Part shown: piece by piece, positions 52,803 to 61,838 of the stretch
How the letters are laid out: every line of letters starts with the position of its first letter
Numbering within the stretch: the first letter of the stretch is position 1
Origin: Natronorubrum texcoconense
Lineage (GTDB): Archaea > Halobacteriota > Halobacteria > Halobacteriales > Natrialbaceae
Reading direction: 5' to 3'
DNA length: 64,000 bases
Assembly: GCF_900100335.1 (NCBI RefSeq)
Contig: NZ_FNFE01000001.1
Span: 248,001 to 312,000, forward strand
Notes under the pieces: generated by a model
What the model was told of the DNA's origin: nothing
What the model saw: only the letters and a program-made list of their open reading frames with translations
The model's database searches: none
Translations under genes and position numbers: made by a program

Positions 52803-53354
52803 ATGACCATCCGATTCGTCACCGGTAACGAGGGGAAAGTCAGCGAAGCGCGAGAGTACTTCGAGGGTATCGCATCCGTCGAACAAGTTCAGTACGACTA
52901 CACCGAGGTCCAGAGCGACTCGCTCGCGGACATCGCGACCCACGGCGCCCGTGAGACGTTCGAGGCCCTCGAGAGCGACGAGCCGGTGATCGTCGACGAT
53001 ACGGGACTGTTCGTCGACGCGTTAGGCGGGTTTCCGGGCCCGTATTCGGCCTACGTCGAGGATACCGTCGGCGTCGAACGCCTCTGGCGGCTCGCGAGCG
53101 AGGAGGAGAACCGACGGGCGCGTTTCAGGACGGTCCTCGTCTACGCGGATGCCGACGGAACGGAGACGTTCGAGGGATCGGTCGCTGGCACGCTCGTCGC
53201 CCCGCGCGGCGAGGGCGGGTTCGGCTACGACCCCATTTTCGAGTACAACGGGGCGACGTTAGCCGAGATGAGCACCGAGGAGAAGAACGCGATCAGTCAT
53301 CGCGGCCGCGCGTTCGCCGCATTCGCGGAGTGGTACGCCGACAACGAGAGATAG
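52803..53354 (+). CDS. XTP/dITP diphosphatase (HAM1 family)
   Basis: A 183-aa pyrophosphatase. RFVTGNEGKVSEAREYF is the N-terminal nucleotide-binding motif, with VIVDDTGLFVDALGGFPGPY, GGFGYDPIFEY and AISHRGRAF following. It removes deaminated purine triphosphates (ITP, XTP) from the pool. Length and motifs are complete. Confidence 0.95.
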   Translation: MTIRFVTGNEGKVSEAREYFEGIASVEQVQYDYTEVQSDSLADIATHGARETFEALESDEPVIVDDTGLFVDALGGFPGPYSAYVEDTVGVERLWRLASEEENRRARFRTVLVYADADGTETFEGSVAGTLVAPRGEGGFGYDPIFEYNGATLAEMSTEEKNAISHRGRAFAAFAEWYADNER

Positions 53355-53549
53355 TACGGATCGAACTTCTCCGATCTATCCGACAGCTCTCCTCTGCCCA
53401 CAATAACTACTTTCGGCCCCAGATGCCTCTGTAGTGATTGTCTCTTTCGCCAGGCTAGAACCTTATATCGGAAGAGCACGATATGTTCTACACGATGCCG
53501 ACGACCACGAACCGTTTCCGAACGCGATCCCGGATCGACCGACTCCGAT

Positions 53550-53939
53550 ATGAACTCGAGCAGTGAGGCCCTCGAGGCGGCCTGTCAGGCGCTCGAAGGC
53601 GTCTACGACGACGTCGACGGGGCCGTTGCCGGGCTCGAGGACCGACGGCCGGTTGACGGCCGGACCGAGACGCAGGTGACCGTCTTCGGCGCGCTCGCGA
53701 ACGACCACCGGGTCCGCATCCTCGAGGCCCTTCGAGACGGCGAACTGTGTGCCTGTGAGCTGCAGGTCGTCCTCGAGGCTCCCCAGTCGACCGTCGCGAC
53801 GCATCTCCGAACGCTCCGGGATGCGGGACTAATCGCGGGCCGCAAGAAGGGGAAGTGGACCTACTACCGAATCACCGACACGGCGGTCTTCGAACTGCTC
53901 GATCTGGGGGCTGCCGTGGACGTCCCGGCGGACGACTGA
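53550..53939 (+). CDS. arsR: ArsR family metalloregulator
   Basis: A 129-aa winged-helix repressor. ELCACELQ in helix 3 (Cys67, Cys69) is the As(III)-binding motif, without the third Cys of Escherichia coli ArsR; Cys12 might supply a third ligand. STVATHLRTLRDAGLIAGRK is the recognition helix and wing. It is followed after 33 nt by the arsenite methyltransferase gene. A TTATAT box lies at 53463. Confidence 0.88.
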   Translation: MNSSSEALEAACQALEGVYDDVDGAVAGLEDRRPVDGRTETQVTVFGALANDHRVRILEALRDGELCACELQVVLEAPQSTVATHLRTLRDAGLIAGRKKGKWTYYRITDTAVFELLDLGAAVDVPADD

Positions 53940-53972
53940 TCGCGATAGCGAACGCCGACTCGTACTCCACCC

Positions 53973-54743
53973 ATGACGACGAACGAATCACCCGACGACG
54001 ACGCGACGACCGACCAGCGAACGCACGTCCGCGAGACGTACGGCGACATCGCAGCGACCGGCGACGGTTGTTGCGGAAACTCCGACGCCGAGATAGCGGC
54101 CGATCCCGACCGTACGCTCTCGCTCGGCTACGACGCCGACGACCTCGAGGAGGCTCCTGACGAGTCGAACCTCGGACTCGGCTGTGGCAATCCGGTCGCG
54201 ATTTCGAATCTCGAGCCCGGCGAGACGGTGCTCGACCTCGGTTCCGGCGGTGGCTTCGACTGTTTCCTCGCGGCCCGCGAGGTCGGCCCCGACGGGCGTG
54301 TTATCGGGGTCGACATGACGCCGGAGATGCTCGAGCGCGCTCGCGAGAACGCGGCCGACAGCGATCACGAAACCGTCGAGTTTCGACTCGGCGAGATCGA
54401 ACACCTGCCCGTCGCGGACGCGGCCGTCGACACGATCATCTCGAACTGCGTCGTCAACCTCTCGCCCGACAAGCGGCGGGTGCTCGCGGAGGCCTACCGC
54501 GTCCTGCGGCCCGGCGGCACGCTCGCGATTTCGGATCTCGTCGCGACCGAGCCGTTGCCCGACGAAATCCGGGACGATCCCGATGCCGTCGACGCCTGCG
54601 TCGGCGGCGCTGCCACGATCGACCAACTGGAAGTGTGGCTCGCCGACGTGGGCTTTACCGACGGTTCGATCACTGTCGAAGGCGAGTGGACCGACGACCT
54701 ACCGATCGTCTCCGCGCGAATCGAGGCGAAAAAACCGACCTAG
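53973..54743 (+). CDS. arsM: Arsenite methyltransferase
   Basis: A 256-aa SAM-dependent methyltransferase. Conserved Cys appear in DGCCGN (Cys33/34), GLGCGNP (Cys71), [13 protein letters not shown] (Cys159) and DACVGGA (Cys209), the pattern that binds As(III). [12 protein letters not shown] is the SAM site. It turns arsenite into methylated, partly volatile arsenicals using SAM and thiols. It forms an operon with arsR. Confidence 0.93.
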   Translation: MTTNESPDDDATTDQRTHVRETYGDIAATGDGCCGNSDAEIAADPDRTLSLGYDADDLEEAPDESNLGLGCGNPVAISNLEPGETVLDLGSGGGFDCFLAAREVGPDGRVIGVDMTPEMLERARENAADSDHETVEFRLGEIEHLPVADAAVDTIISNCVVNLSPDKRRVLAEAYRVLRPGGTLAISDLVATEPLPDEIRDDPDAVDACVGGAATIDQLEVWLADVGFTDGSITVEGEWTDDLPIVSARIEAKKPT

Positions 54744-54748
54744 CGATG

Positions 54749-55222
54749 TTACGAGCGCGGGTCCCGATCCGGCCCTGGATACTCGCCGCCCTCGACCGCC
54801 TCGTAGAGGCTTTCGGGATCGAACAGCCGGGCGAAGGCGTCCGGCGGACGGACGCTGACGGAGACGCGTGACTGTAAGGTGAGGCCAGCCTGTGCCGACC
54901 CCAACCCCTCGTTGTAGGAGAGCAGGTGTGCAGCGTCGCCTCGATAGGCCGACGCGAGGGCCGGGTGGTCGCCGTCCGGCTGGTCGACGGCGACCCGTTC
55001 GGCCTCGAGTCGCTCACGGTGATCGGCCGCCAGATCGGCGTCGGCGAGCGCCGTCACCAGCCGTTCGGTTTGTGCGAGCAGCGGATCGCTCGCGACGAGG
55101 TCGACCCAGGAGTGGCTGCGGATGTGATCGAGGGCCTCACGGGCGTCGCCGCCGACGAACAGGTCGGCCGCGAGCACGTCGGCGTCGGCGACGACGCGTG
55201 CTGGATTGGGTCGGTCAGCCAT
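54749..55222 (-). CDS. PIN-like domain protein
   Basis: A 157-aa protein with VVADADVLAADLFV at the N-terminus, the first acidic strand of a PIN fold, and later acidic residues (DADLAADHRE, DQPDGDHPAL). PIN proteins are often RNases of toxin-antitoxin pairs. Its start overlaps the small gene upstream by 8 nt. It converges with arsM. Nuclease activity is inferred. Confidence 0.7.
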   Translation of the reverse strand: MADRPNPARVVADADVLAADLFVGGDAREALDHIRSHSWVDLVASDPLLAQTERLVTALADADLAADHRERLEAERVAVDQPDGDHPALASAYRGDAAHLLSYNEGLGSAQAGLTLQSRVSVSVRPPDAFARLFDPESLYEAVEGGEYPGPDRDPRS

Positions 55223-55343
55223 CGTCGGACGCCTCCTCGGTCGCCGCCGTAGCCGTCTGATCGTCGGCCGCCATCCGCACGTCCTCGAGCGTGACGTCGT
55301 ACTTCCCGGCGCGGTCGAACAGTTCGGCCCAGGTCGCTGTCAT
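55215..55343 (-). CDS. Small protein coupled to PIN gene (42 aa)
   Basis: A 42-aa protein, MTATWAELFDRAGKYDVTLE and an acidic tail ending EEASDDG. It precedes and overlaps the PIN gene by 8 nt. The arrangement resembles an antitoxin before a toxin, but its N-terminus also looks like a common haloarchaeal small-protein domain not tied to toxins. Confidence 0.6.
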   Translation of the reverse strand: MTATWAELFDRAGKYDVTLEDVRMAADDQTATAATEEASDDG

Positions 55344-55626
55344 CGGCGATACTTCGCAGTCCGGGGAGAAAAGCGCGGTGTCTCTCGAGGAACCTCGATT
55401 TTGTATAGCCCATATCGGTTTATGGCTGTCGTTATCGCGTAAGAGTGGTCGGCACAGGTGCTCGACTCGAGCGTTGAAACGGCCTCTTCGGGCGTCTTCG
55501 CCGGTGAAACGGGCTCGACCCGGGTTGCTCGGTCTGAGTGCGTACTGAACGCCGTGGCGGAATGTTGATCTGGCAGTAGAACGTATTTCTTTCGAGACAG
55601 TCGACATGTTCATAGGGTTTACAAAA

Positions 55627-56043
55627 ATGGAACATATGTGGGCCAGACACTCCAATCCAAAGAGTGGATGGAGTCGAATGGCCGCAGGGTTCGTGGCCGT
55701 GGGCGCACTCTACCATCGGCAATGGAAGTTGCTGGGGCTCACTCTCCTGTTCTTAATCATCAACCCGGTGCTATTCCGCGAACCAAGTGAAGAGTTGGAT
55801 GACTGGATGTACAAGGTCGTACGTGCTGAAGAACGCTGGACTAACGACGGGCACCGCCTCATCGGTCTCGGCTACCCACAGATCCTCAACACCGTGAGTA
55901 TTCCAATCGGACTCTATGGTCTCTACGCGGCGTACAAACGCAAGCCTGTCTCAACGTTGGTTTTCACGCTCGCATCACAAGGACTCAACCAGTGGTGTTT
56001 GAAGGAAATCATCGAGTACTACGAAGAGGTCGATTCGCAGTAA
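55627..56043 (+). CDS. DUF6653-like membrane protein
   Basis: A 138-aa protein starting MEHMWARHSNPKSGWSRM, a pattern I associate with DUF6653. It has about three transmembrane segments (near residues 19-37, 41-58 and 92-120). GC is lower than in neighbours. ATG 55627 is chosen; ATG 55606 is in frame. Function unknown. Confidence 0.75.
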   Translation: MEHMWARHSNPKSGWSRMAAGFVAVGALYHRQWKLLGLTLLFLIINPVLFREPSEELDDWMYKVVRAEERWTNDGHRLIGLGYPQILNTVSIPIGLYGLYAAYKRKPVSTLVFTLASQGLNQWCLKEIIEYYEEVDSQ

Positions 56044-56170
56044 GAATAGATCCCAAATTGATCCTCCGTCCAGAACGATGTATGCGTCACCTGTGCTGAT
56101 CGCGTGCAACATCACTGATCTCGGACGACGAAACTGGCTCGCTGCGGCGTCTACCGATAGGCACGTTTCC

Positions 56171-57274
56171 TCACGCCCGACTCGAGAGCACCCAGAACGC
56201 GACGGCCCCGAGCACGAACGCCACGCCGACGTTGACCGCGAGTCCCACCGCACCGACGCCGACGACGACCGCGAGCGACCGCCGGTCCGCGACCGGTTCG
56301 AACGCCGCTCGAGCCAACTCGAGTGCGACGACGACGAGCAAGACGCCGAGAACGGCAACCGGGAACGCGGCCAACAGTGCGCCGGTGGCCACCAGCGCGA
56401 GCGCGAGGTAACCAACCCCGAGGAGAACGTTCGCACCCCCGGTGCGAGCGCCGAAGGCGTACTTCCCCGCGAGCCCGCCGCTGCCGTGACACATCGGGAT
56501 CCCGCCGATCGGAATCGCTGCGAGACAGGTCGCGCCCATGCTCCGCGAAAGTGTGTCCGGTGAGACGTCCCGATCGTACAGATCGCCACAGAGCAGGGCC
56601 GTCGCGATGGCCGCGTTGCCGACCGTCATCCCCAACTGGGCGACGGTTCCCTCGAGTGCGCCGGTCGAGAGCGTCGGCGTTCCCGCGGGAAAGAGCGCGA
56701 GTTCGGGGAGTCGAGGCGTCGGAACGCCGGTCGTCGCGACGGCCGCAACGCTCCCGATGGCGAGAATGAGCAGGACGCTCGCGGCCCGATAACCGACCAA
56801 CGCCAGACAGCCGACGACGGCCAACCCGGCGACGGCGACCGGCACGTTCCCTGCCGAGAGGCCGACGGCCGCCTCGAGCAACAGGAGGGCGACGGCGAAC
56901 TGGACGCCCCGGATCACGGGTTCGCCGACCACTCGCTGGAGCTGACCGACGAGCCCCAGTTTCCCCACGGCGAGCAAGACGCCGCCCGCGAGGAGCCCGG
57001 CCGCGGCGAGTTCGGGATACGAAAGCGAGCCGACGATCGCGAGCCCGATCAGGGCCTTCATCGGCTCGATGGACATGGGCATCCCGTAGTAGATCCCCCA
57101 GACGATCTGAAAGACGCCGAAACCGACCAGCACGTGCGGGAGAGAGACGCTCGTGGTCGCTGCCAGCGCAACCAGTAACGGGAGGACCGTAACCGAATCT
57201 CCTAGCGCACCCGTCAGTTCCGACGTCGAGAACTCGAGATCGGATTCGGCCGCAACGCTGGACGAATACGCCAT
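56171..57274 (-). CDS. MOT1-type sulfate/molybdate transporter
   Basis: A 367-aa membrane protein with about ten transmembrane segments. GMPMSIEPMKALIGLA (about residues 63-78) and IPMCHGSGGLAGKYAFGART (about 258-277) are the two signature motifs of the MFS_MOT1 (SulP-related) family. It probably imports molybdate or sulfate. No molybdenum-cofactor gene adjoins it. Confidence 0.87.
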   Translation of the reverse strand: MAYSSSVAAESDLEFSTSELTGALGDSVTVLPLLVALAATTSVSLPHVLVGFGVFQIVWGIYYGMPMSIEPMKALIGLAIVGSLSYPELAAAGLLAGGVLLAVGKLGLVGQLQRVVGEPVIRGVQFAVALLLLEAAVGLSAGNVPVAVAGLAVVGCLALVGYRAASVLLILAIGSVAAVATTGVPTPRLPELALFPAGTPTLSTGALEGTVAQLGMTVGNAAIATALLCGDLYDRDVSPDTLSRSMGATCLAAIPIGGIPMCHGSGGLAGKYAFGARTGGANVLLGVGYLALALVATGALLAAFPVAVLGVLLVVVALELARAAFEPVADRRSLAVVVGVGAVGLAVNVGVAFVLGAVAFWVLSSRA

Positions 57275-57421
57275 TGACGTCTGCTATGGGCAAGACACAC
57301 TTCACTGTTGTCCGTAACTGCTTCCGATTTCACCACAGTCTGGCGCTAGCGGATTCAGTTACGTACGCCGACCGAGGTTCGACAGTAAATGGACGGAGCC
57401 AACGCGGAGGCGTCGAGCTGG

Positions 57422-59041
57422 CTACCGCGAGGTCGGTTCCCCGTTTCCGATCGTCTGCGTCGAGGGATTCGCAGTCGATACCACCTCCGGATCGACGCCG
57501 TCGGCCGTTCGCGGTTCGGGGAGTTCGTACCCGGTTTCGGTCGCGTAACGCTCGAGATGGGTGTTCAACTCGCCGGCCTGTTCGGTCAGGATCGTCGCGC
57601 TGTGGGCCACGTGAGAGAGGGCAACAGCCTGTGCGGCCGCACGCCGGGCGGCCCTGGCCGACATCGTCGCGGTGCCGTCGCTCGTTTCCGCGGCGTCCTC
57701 GACGATGGCGACGACCTCCTCGGTCGCCGAAGCCTGTTGTTGGGTCGCCGCGGAGATCTCCTGAACGCCGTCGTTCGTTTGCTCGGCAAGGCCGGCGATC
57801 CGCTCGAGCGCGCTCGCCGCGTGCTCGACGTCGTCGACGCTGTCCTCGATGCGGTCGCGGCTGGTTCGAACCTCGTCGGCGGCCGAGATAGCCCGTGTTC
57901 GAAGCTGCTCGAGGCGGTCTTCGACCGACTGGACCGAGTCGTAGACCTCCTCGGAGAGGGTCTGGATCTCGTTGGCGACGGCACCGAACCCCTGGTCGGC
58001 GCTGTCAGCGGATCGAGAGGCCTCGATGTTGGCGTTGAGCGCCAGCATGTTCGTCTGCTCGGCGATATTGCTGATCGATTCGATGAGGTCGTCGATTTGC
58101 TCGGCTTCCGCCTCGAGCTGCTCGATCTCCTCGAGGGTCCGTTCGGTTTCCGTATCGATCACGTCCATCCCTTCGATCGCGTCGCTGGCGGCGCGCTCTC
58201 CTTCCTGTCCGACTCTGGCAGTTCTGTCCGCCCTGTCGGCGACTTCGGAGGCCGTCGCGGCGATTTCCTCGATCGTCGTCGAGAACGTCTGCATCTCGGT
58301 CGAGACGGTTCGAAGCTGTTCGTGCTGGGCCTCGTTCGTCTCGGCGATGTCGGAGAGCGTCTCGCTCGCGCGGTCACCCTCGGCTCGAACCGTCTCCATA
58401 CTCGTGTTGAGCTCGTGGCTGTAGGTGACGACCTCGCCGGAGAACGACTTCAGCGTCGCGAACGTGTCCTCGATCTCGGCCAGCATCGCGTTGGAGTTAT
58501 CGGCCAGTTCGTCGACCGCGTCGTGGGCTCCGGGCTGACCGAACCGCTGGGTGAGGTCGCCATCGGCGACCGACTGCGTCGTTTTCGCGTGTGACTCGAC
58601 CATCGACTCGAGTTCGGTCAACGACCGATCGGTCCGTTCGCCCCGCGCGAGGCGGTCGCGGACCGACGCGAGCGAGCGCTCGAGTCGTTCGAGTTCGTCG
58701 TCTCGCTCGGTGACGAACGAGACGTCGTGGTCGCCCGCCTCGAGACGGACTGCGCGATCGGATACGTCGTCGATCGCCTCCCGCAGGTCGTCGCGCTGGC
58801 GCGGTGCGGTTCGCCCGTCCGATACCGCAGCGATCGCCGCGGCAGCCAGCCCAGCGGTGACGACGCCACCGACGGCGACGCCGAATACGGCCGGTGTTAG
58901 TTGGTCGAGTGCAACTGCACCGACGCCGACACCGGCCAGACCGACGAGCGTGACGACGATTCCGAAGCCGATCGGCCGCTGAGACTGCATCGCGCTCGGA
59001 ACCCTCGACTGACGGTCGCCGGCCGTTGCGGGCTCAGTCAT
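57422..59041 (-). CDS. Methyl-accepting chemotaxis protein
   Basis: A 539-aa chemoreceptor. Two transmembrane helices (about residues 24-44 and 52-73) are joined by a very short loop, so there is no external sensor. A HAMP-like region is followed by a long coiled coil with the signalling hairpin IAEQTNMLALNANIEASRS (about 326-344). The ATG at 59041 lies inside the H-NOX gene's last codons (8-nt overlap). The input is therefore most likely the H-NOX protein. No che genes are nearby. Confidence 0.92.
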   Translation of the reverse strand: MTEPATAGDRQSRVPSAMQSQRPIGFGIVVTLVGLAGVGVGAVALDQLTPAVFGVAVGGVVTAGLAAAAIAAVSDGRTAPRQRDDLREAIDDVSDRAVRLEAGDHDVSFVTERDDELERLERSLASVRDRLARGERTDRSLTELESMVESHAKTTQSVADGDLTQRFGQPGAHDAVDELADNSNAMLAEIEDTFATLKSFSGEVVTYSHELNTSMETVRAEGDRASETLSDIAETNEAQHEQLRTVSTEMQTFSTTIEEIAATASEVADRADRTARVGQEGERAASDAIEGMDVIDTETERTLEEIEQLEAEAEQIDDLIESISNIAEQTNMLALNANIEASRSADSADQGFGAVANEIQTLSEEVYDSVQSVEDRLEQLRTRAISAADEVRTSRDRIEDSVDDVEHAASALERIAGLAEQTNDGVQEISAATQQQASATEEVVAIVEDAAETSDGTATMSARAARRAAAQAVALSHVAHSATILTEQAGELNTHLERYATETGYELPEPRTADGVDPEVVSTANPSTQTIGNGEPTSR

Positions 59042-59666
59042 CTGACCCTCCGCTCGCGGGCTCGGTCGTCGACTCGGGGTCGCCGAACTGGAACGTCGCC
59101 TCCGTGTCGCTTGCGGATGTCGCAGAGCTAGTTCGTCGAATATCGAATCGACAGGCATCGTCACCTTCGTGCATGCACGTCTGCTCTTCGGCGACCAGCT
59201 CTTCGTCGAACTGCGCCGCAACGCCCTGAATCGCCCCGCGCGCGACGTCACACAGTTTCCGGTCGGAATCGTACGTGATCCGAACATGGTGGTCGCCGAT
59301 TCGCTCCGATCGAATCCGCGGCGTCGTCAGCGTCGTCATATCTCGGGTTCGCAACGACGTGTGAAACTGCTGGATATTCGCGATGAGCTCGAGTCCGCTC
59401 CACTCGTCGTCGATGTGGAGATCGTAGGTCTCGAGCAGCGCCGGAACGACCCACTTCCCGTACTGGCTCAAGACCGTTCGCGGGCTCTGATCGGTCAGTT
59501 CGCCTGCGGTTCGGACGATCTCGTACACGTCGCCGTCCGGATAAACGGTGACGGGCACGTAGACTTTCTCTTCGATGTCCGCTTCGCGCTGGATCGTCAG
59601 CCAGGCGTCCTCGCCGTACGTATCCACCACGAACGCCTGTAGCGTCTTCAGAATAATGCCGTGCAT
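59034..59666 (-). CDS. H-NOX haem gas sensor
   Basis: A 210-aa haem-NO/O2-binding protein. MHGIILKTLQAFVVDTYGED is the family start. The proximal haem ligand is His102 (QQFHTSLR), and the haem-carboxylate motif Y-x-S-x-R is Tyr132/Ser134/Arg136. The distal-pocket Tyr140 used by O2-binding members has no counterpart (Asp140/Val141), which predicts an NO-selective sensor. Cys139, Cys164 and Cys172 match three ligands of the structural zinc site of bacterial H-NOX. It overlaps the MCP gene downstream. GGGGGA precedes the ATG. Confidence 0.9.
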   Translation of the reverse strand: MHGIILKTLQAFVVDTYGEDAWLTIQREADIEEKVYVPVTVYPDGDVYEIVRTAGELTDQSPRTVLSQYGKWVVPALLETYDLHIDDEWSGLELIANIQQFHTSLRTRDMTTLTTPRIRSERIGDHHVRITYDSDRKLCDVARGAIQGVAAQFDEELVAEEQTCMHEGDDACRFDIRRTSSATSASDTEATFQFGDPESTTEPASGGSDD

Positions 59667-60185
59667 TCGGTCCCCCGTTCTGCCCCGAGATGGTCTGTCG
59701 CCCCTGAGTTATCATATCTCACGATTGTATTACTCTACCAGTAGTGGTCCTTAGCGGTTCACCCTGCACTGTTGGGTAGTTCCGGTCGTCGACGGTGACA
59801 TGGCTACTCGCTCGAGTGCGGCGAGCGATGGTTTCTGGGACGAGGGGAGGTTAGCAAACCCTATACCGATATACAAAATCGCCGAGGCCGACGACTCGTC
59901 GGCCATATCGCGGTACGACTCGAGTGCCGCGTGGTCCGAGCCGTAGTACGTTGCCGTAACTCACGAGCGTCGTGTCCGCGCCCGTTTGGACCACTCGTTC
60001 GGTGTTCCCAGCAATGACCGTCCCGAGGCTGTCGTCGTCGACGGTGCCGCCGTCGAACGAGGTCGCGAGTGGAACGCCAGCGCCATGCAGGAACGCTCGT
60101 GGGGAGGTCGAAGCTACCGGTCGGATACTCGCGACGGATTCGCGACGACGAAACTGTTTTGAACTGTCACGTGGCTGTGGTGGGT
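59667..60185. other. Intergenic region with degenerate gene
   Basis: A 519-nt gap between the H-NOX gene and the GNAT. Near 59700-59740 it is AT-rich and probably holds the H-NOX promoter. From 59835 to 60110 there is a decayed coding fragment on the minus strand (see next entry). Confidence 0.5.
59835..60105 (-). pseudogene. Degenerate coding fragment
   Basis: On the minus strand two frames read protein-like segments in order: LHGAGVPLATSFDGGTVDDD then LGTVIAGNTERVVQTGAD, and, after a phase change near 59950, TYYGSDHAALESYRDMADES then SASAILYIGIGFAN. This fits one gene broken by a frameshift. There is no start or full length. Family not recognised. Confidence 0.4.
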
Positions 60186-60701
60186 ATGGAGATTCGCCGT
60201 CTGCGGGGGAGTTCGGATGCTCGCGCGATCGTTCGAATCAACGTGGCGGCGATGCGTGCGGCCTACGACGAGTTGCTCCCTGCCGACGTCCTCGAGCAGT
60301 TCGATTCTGATCCACCCGACGAGGCCGTCCGGGAGTACGCTGCTCGGTTACGCGAGGATCGAGACGGCATCGCTCTGGCCGACGTCGACGGCGCCGCCCG
60401 CGGTTACAGCTATTTCCGCTGGGGCGACGACACCAAGTCGTTCGTCGGCCCGAGCGAGGCCGGCCTCAAGGAGCTCTACGTCGAACCAGAGTACTGGGGC
60501 GAGGGCGTCGGTACCGCGCTGTTCGAGTACGGACTCGATAGCCTCCCGGCCTCGGTCGATCGCGTGAAACTCGAGATGCTGGACGGAAACGATCTCGGCC
60601 ACCGGTTCTACGACGCCCGCGGCTTCGAACGGACGGGCTCGAGCGAGTTCGAGATCGGCGGCGAGTCGTATCCGACGGCGATCTACACGCTCGAACTGTG
60701 A
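60186..60701 (+). CDS. GNAT family N-acetyltransferase
   Basis: A 171-aa acetyltransferase. The acetyl-CoA motif is in LKELYVEPEYWGEGVGTALF (about residues 98-117), followed by KLEMLDGNDLGHRFYDARGF. ATG 60186 is chosen; a TTTTGAA box lies about 28 nt upstream, compatible with a leaderless mRNA. Substrate unknown. Confidence 0.88.
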   Translation: MEIRRLRGSSDARAIVRINVAAMRAAYDELLPADVLEQFDSDPPDEAVREYAARLREDRDGIALADVDGAARGYSYFRWGDDTKSFVGPSEAGLKELYVEPEYWGEGVGTALFEYGLDSLPASVDRVKLEMLDGNDLGHRFYDARGFERTGSSEFEIGGESYPTAIYTLEL

Positions 60702-60803
60702 ACTGTCGCGGTCGGCGCGTCAGAACCGTTCCCAGCGATCACCTGCTCGAGCGACGCGCCGACAATCAGCACGTCTAAGCCGTCCCGATTTGACCACTCG
60801 AGC

Positions 60804-61838
60804 GTGAGCGACCTCGGCAAAATCGATCGACCGTTCTTCGAGCGCCACGTCGCGCCGAACCTCGGCGCGGATCGAACCGACGTCGCCGTGGGGCCGCGCC
60901 ACGGCGTCGACTTCGGCGTCCTCGATATCGGCGGGCAGGCGCTGGTGACCGCGACCGATCCCCTGTCGATCCTCCCGGCGTTGGGGTTCGAGCGAGCGGG
61001 CCGGTTCGCCCTCGATCTCGTGCTCGCGGACGTCGCCGTTAGCGGCATCGCGCCGTCGCATCTCTCGATCTGTTTCACGCTGCCCGAGACGATGACCGAC
61101 GAGCAGTTCGCCACCGTTTGGGAGGCGATCCACGCGGAGTGTGCAGATCTCGGCGTGGCCGTGGTGACCGGCCATACGGCCAGATACTCGGACCCCTCCC
61201 ATCCGTGGGTCGGCGCGGCGACCGCGATGGGCGTCGGGGACCACGCGGATATCGTTCGCCCCGACGGAGCCAGTGTGGGTGATCGACTCCTCCTGACGAC
61301 CGGTCCCGCCGTCGAGTCGGTCGGACTGTTGAGTACCCTCTTCGGCGACCAACTCGAGCTCCCCGACGGCGTCGTCGCGGACGCACAGGATCGACTCGAG
61401 GAGGTCTACTGCGTTCGGGACGCCCTCGCGGCGGCCGCCGCGGGTCCCGTGACGGCGATGCACGACGTGACCGAGGGCGGCCTCGCGGGCGCGTTGAACG
61501 AGATGGCCGACGGTGCGGGGGTTCGGTTCGCGGTCGATAGAGCGGCCGTCCCGATGCGTCCCGGCGTGCGGGAGGTGTGTGAGGCCCTCGAGATCGACCC
61601 GTGGGCGGCGACCAGCAGCGGGTCGCTGTTGATCGCCGTCGATCCTGCGGGTGTCGACGCGGTTCGCGAGGCGCTCGAGGATCGGGACACCGTCGTCGCC
61701 GACATCGGCCGCGTCGAGGCTGAGAGTGGTGAGAAAGGGGAGGGGGAAGTCGTCGTCGATGGGGAGCGACTCGAGCACCCGAGCGTCGACCCGTCGTGGG
61801 CCGCGTACGCCGAACTGGCCGACGCGGCGAGCGATTAA
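60804..61838 (+). CDS. AIR synthase-like (HypE/ThiL/PurM fold) protein
   Basis: A 344-aa ATP-binding protein started by GTG. DIGGQALVTATDPLSILPAL is the N-terminal metal/ATP motif, VVTGHTARYSDPSHPW and AMHDVTEGGLAGALNEMA the central motifs, and ATSSGSLLIAVDP the C-terminal one. The HypE-type C-terminal Cys is absent, so it is not a hydrogenase-maturation enzyme. It could phosphorylate or dehydrate a small substrate. Substrate unknown. Confidence 0.8.
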   Translation: MSDLGKIDRPFFERHVAPNLGADRTDVAVGPRHGVDFGVLDIGGQALVTATDPLSILPALGFERAGRFALDLVLADVAVSGIAPSHLSICFTLPETMTDEQFATVWEAIHAECADLGVAVVTGHTARYSDPSHPWVGAATAMGVGDHADIVRPDGASVGDRLLLTTGPAVESVGLLSTLFGDQLELPDGVVADAQDRLEEVYCVRDALAAAAAGPVTAMHDVTEGGLAGALNEMADGAGVRFAVDRAAVPMRPGVREVCEALEIDPWAATSSGSLLIAVDPAGVDAVREALEDRDTVVADIGRVEAESGEKGEGEVVVDGERLEHPSVDPSWAAYAELADAASD

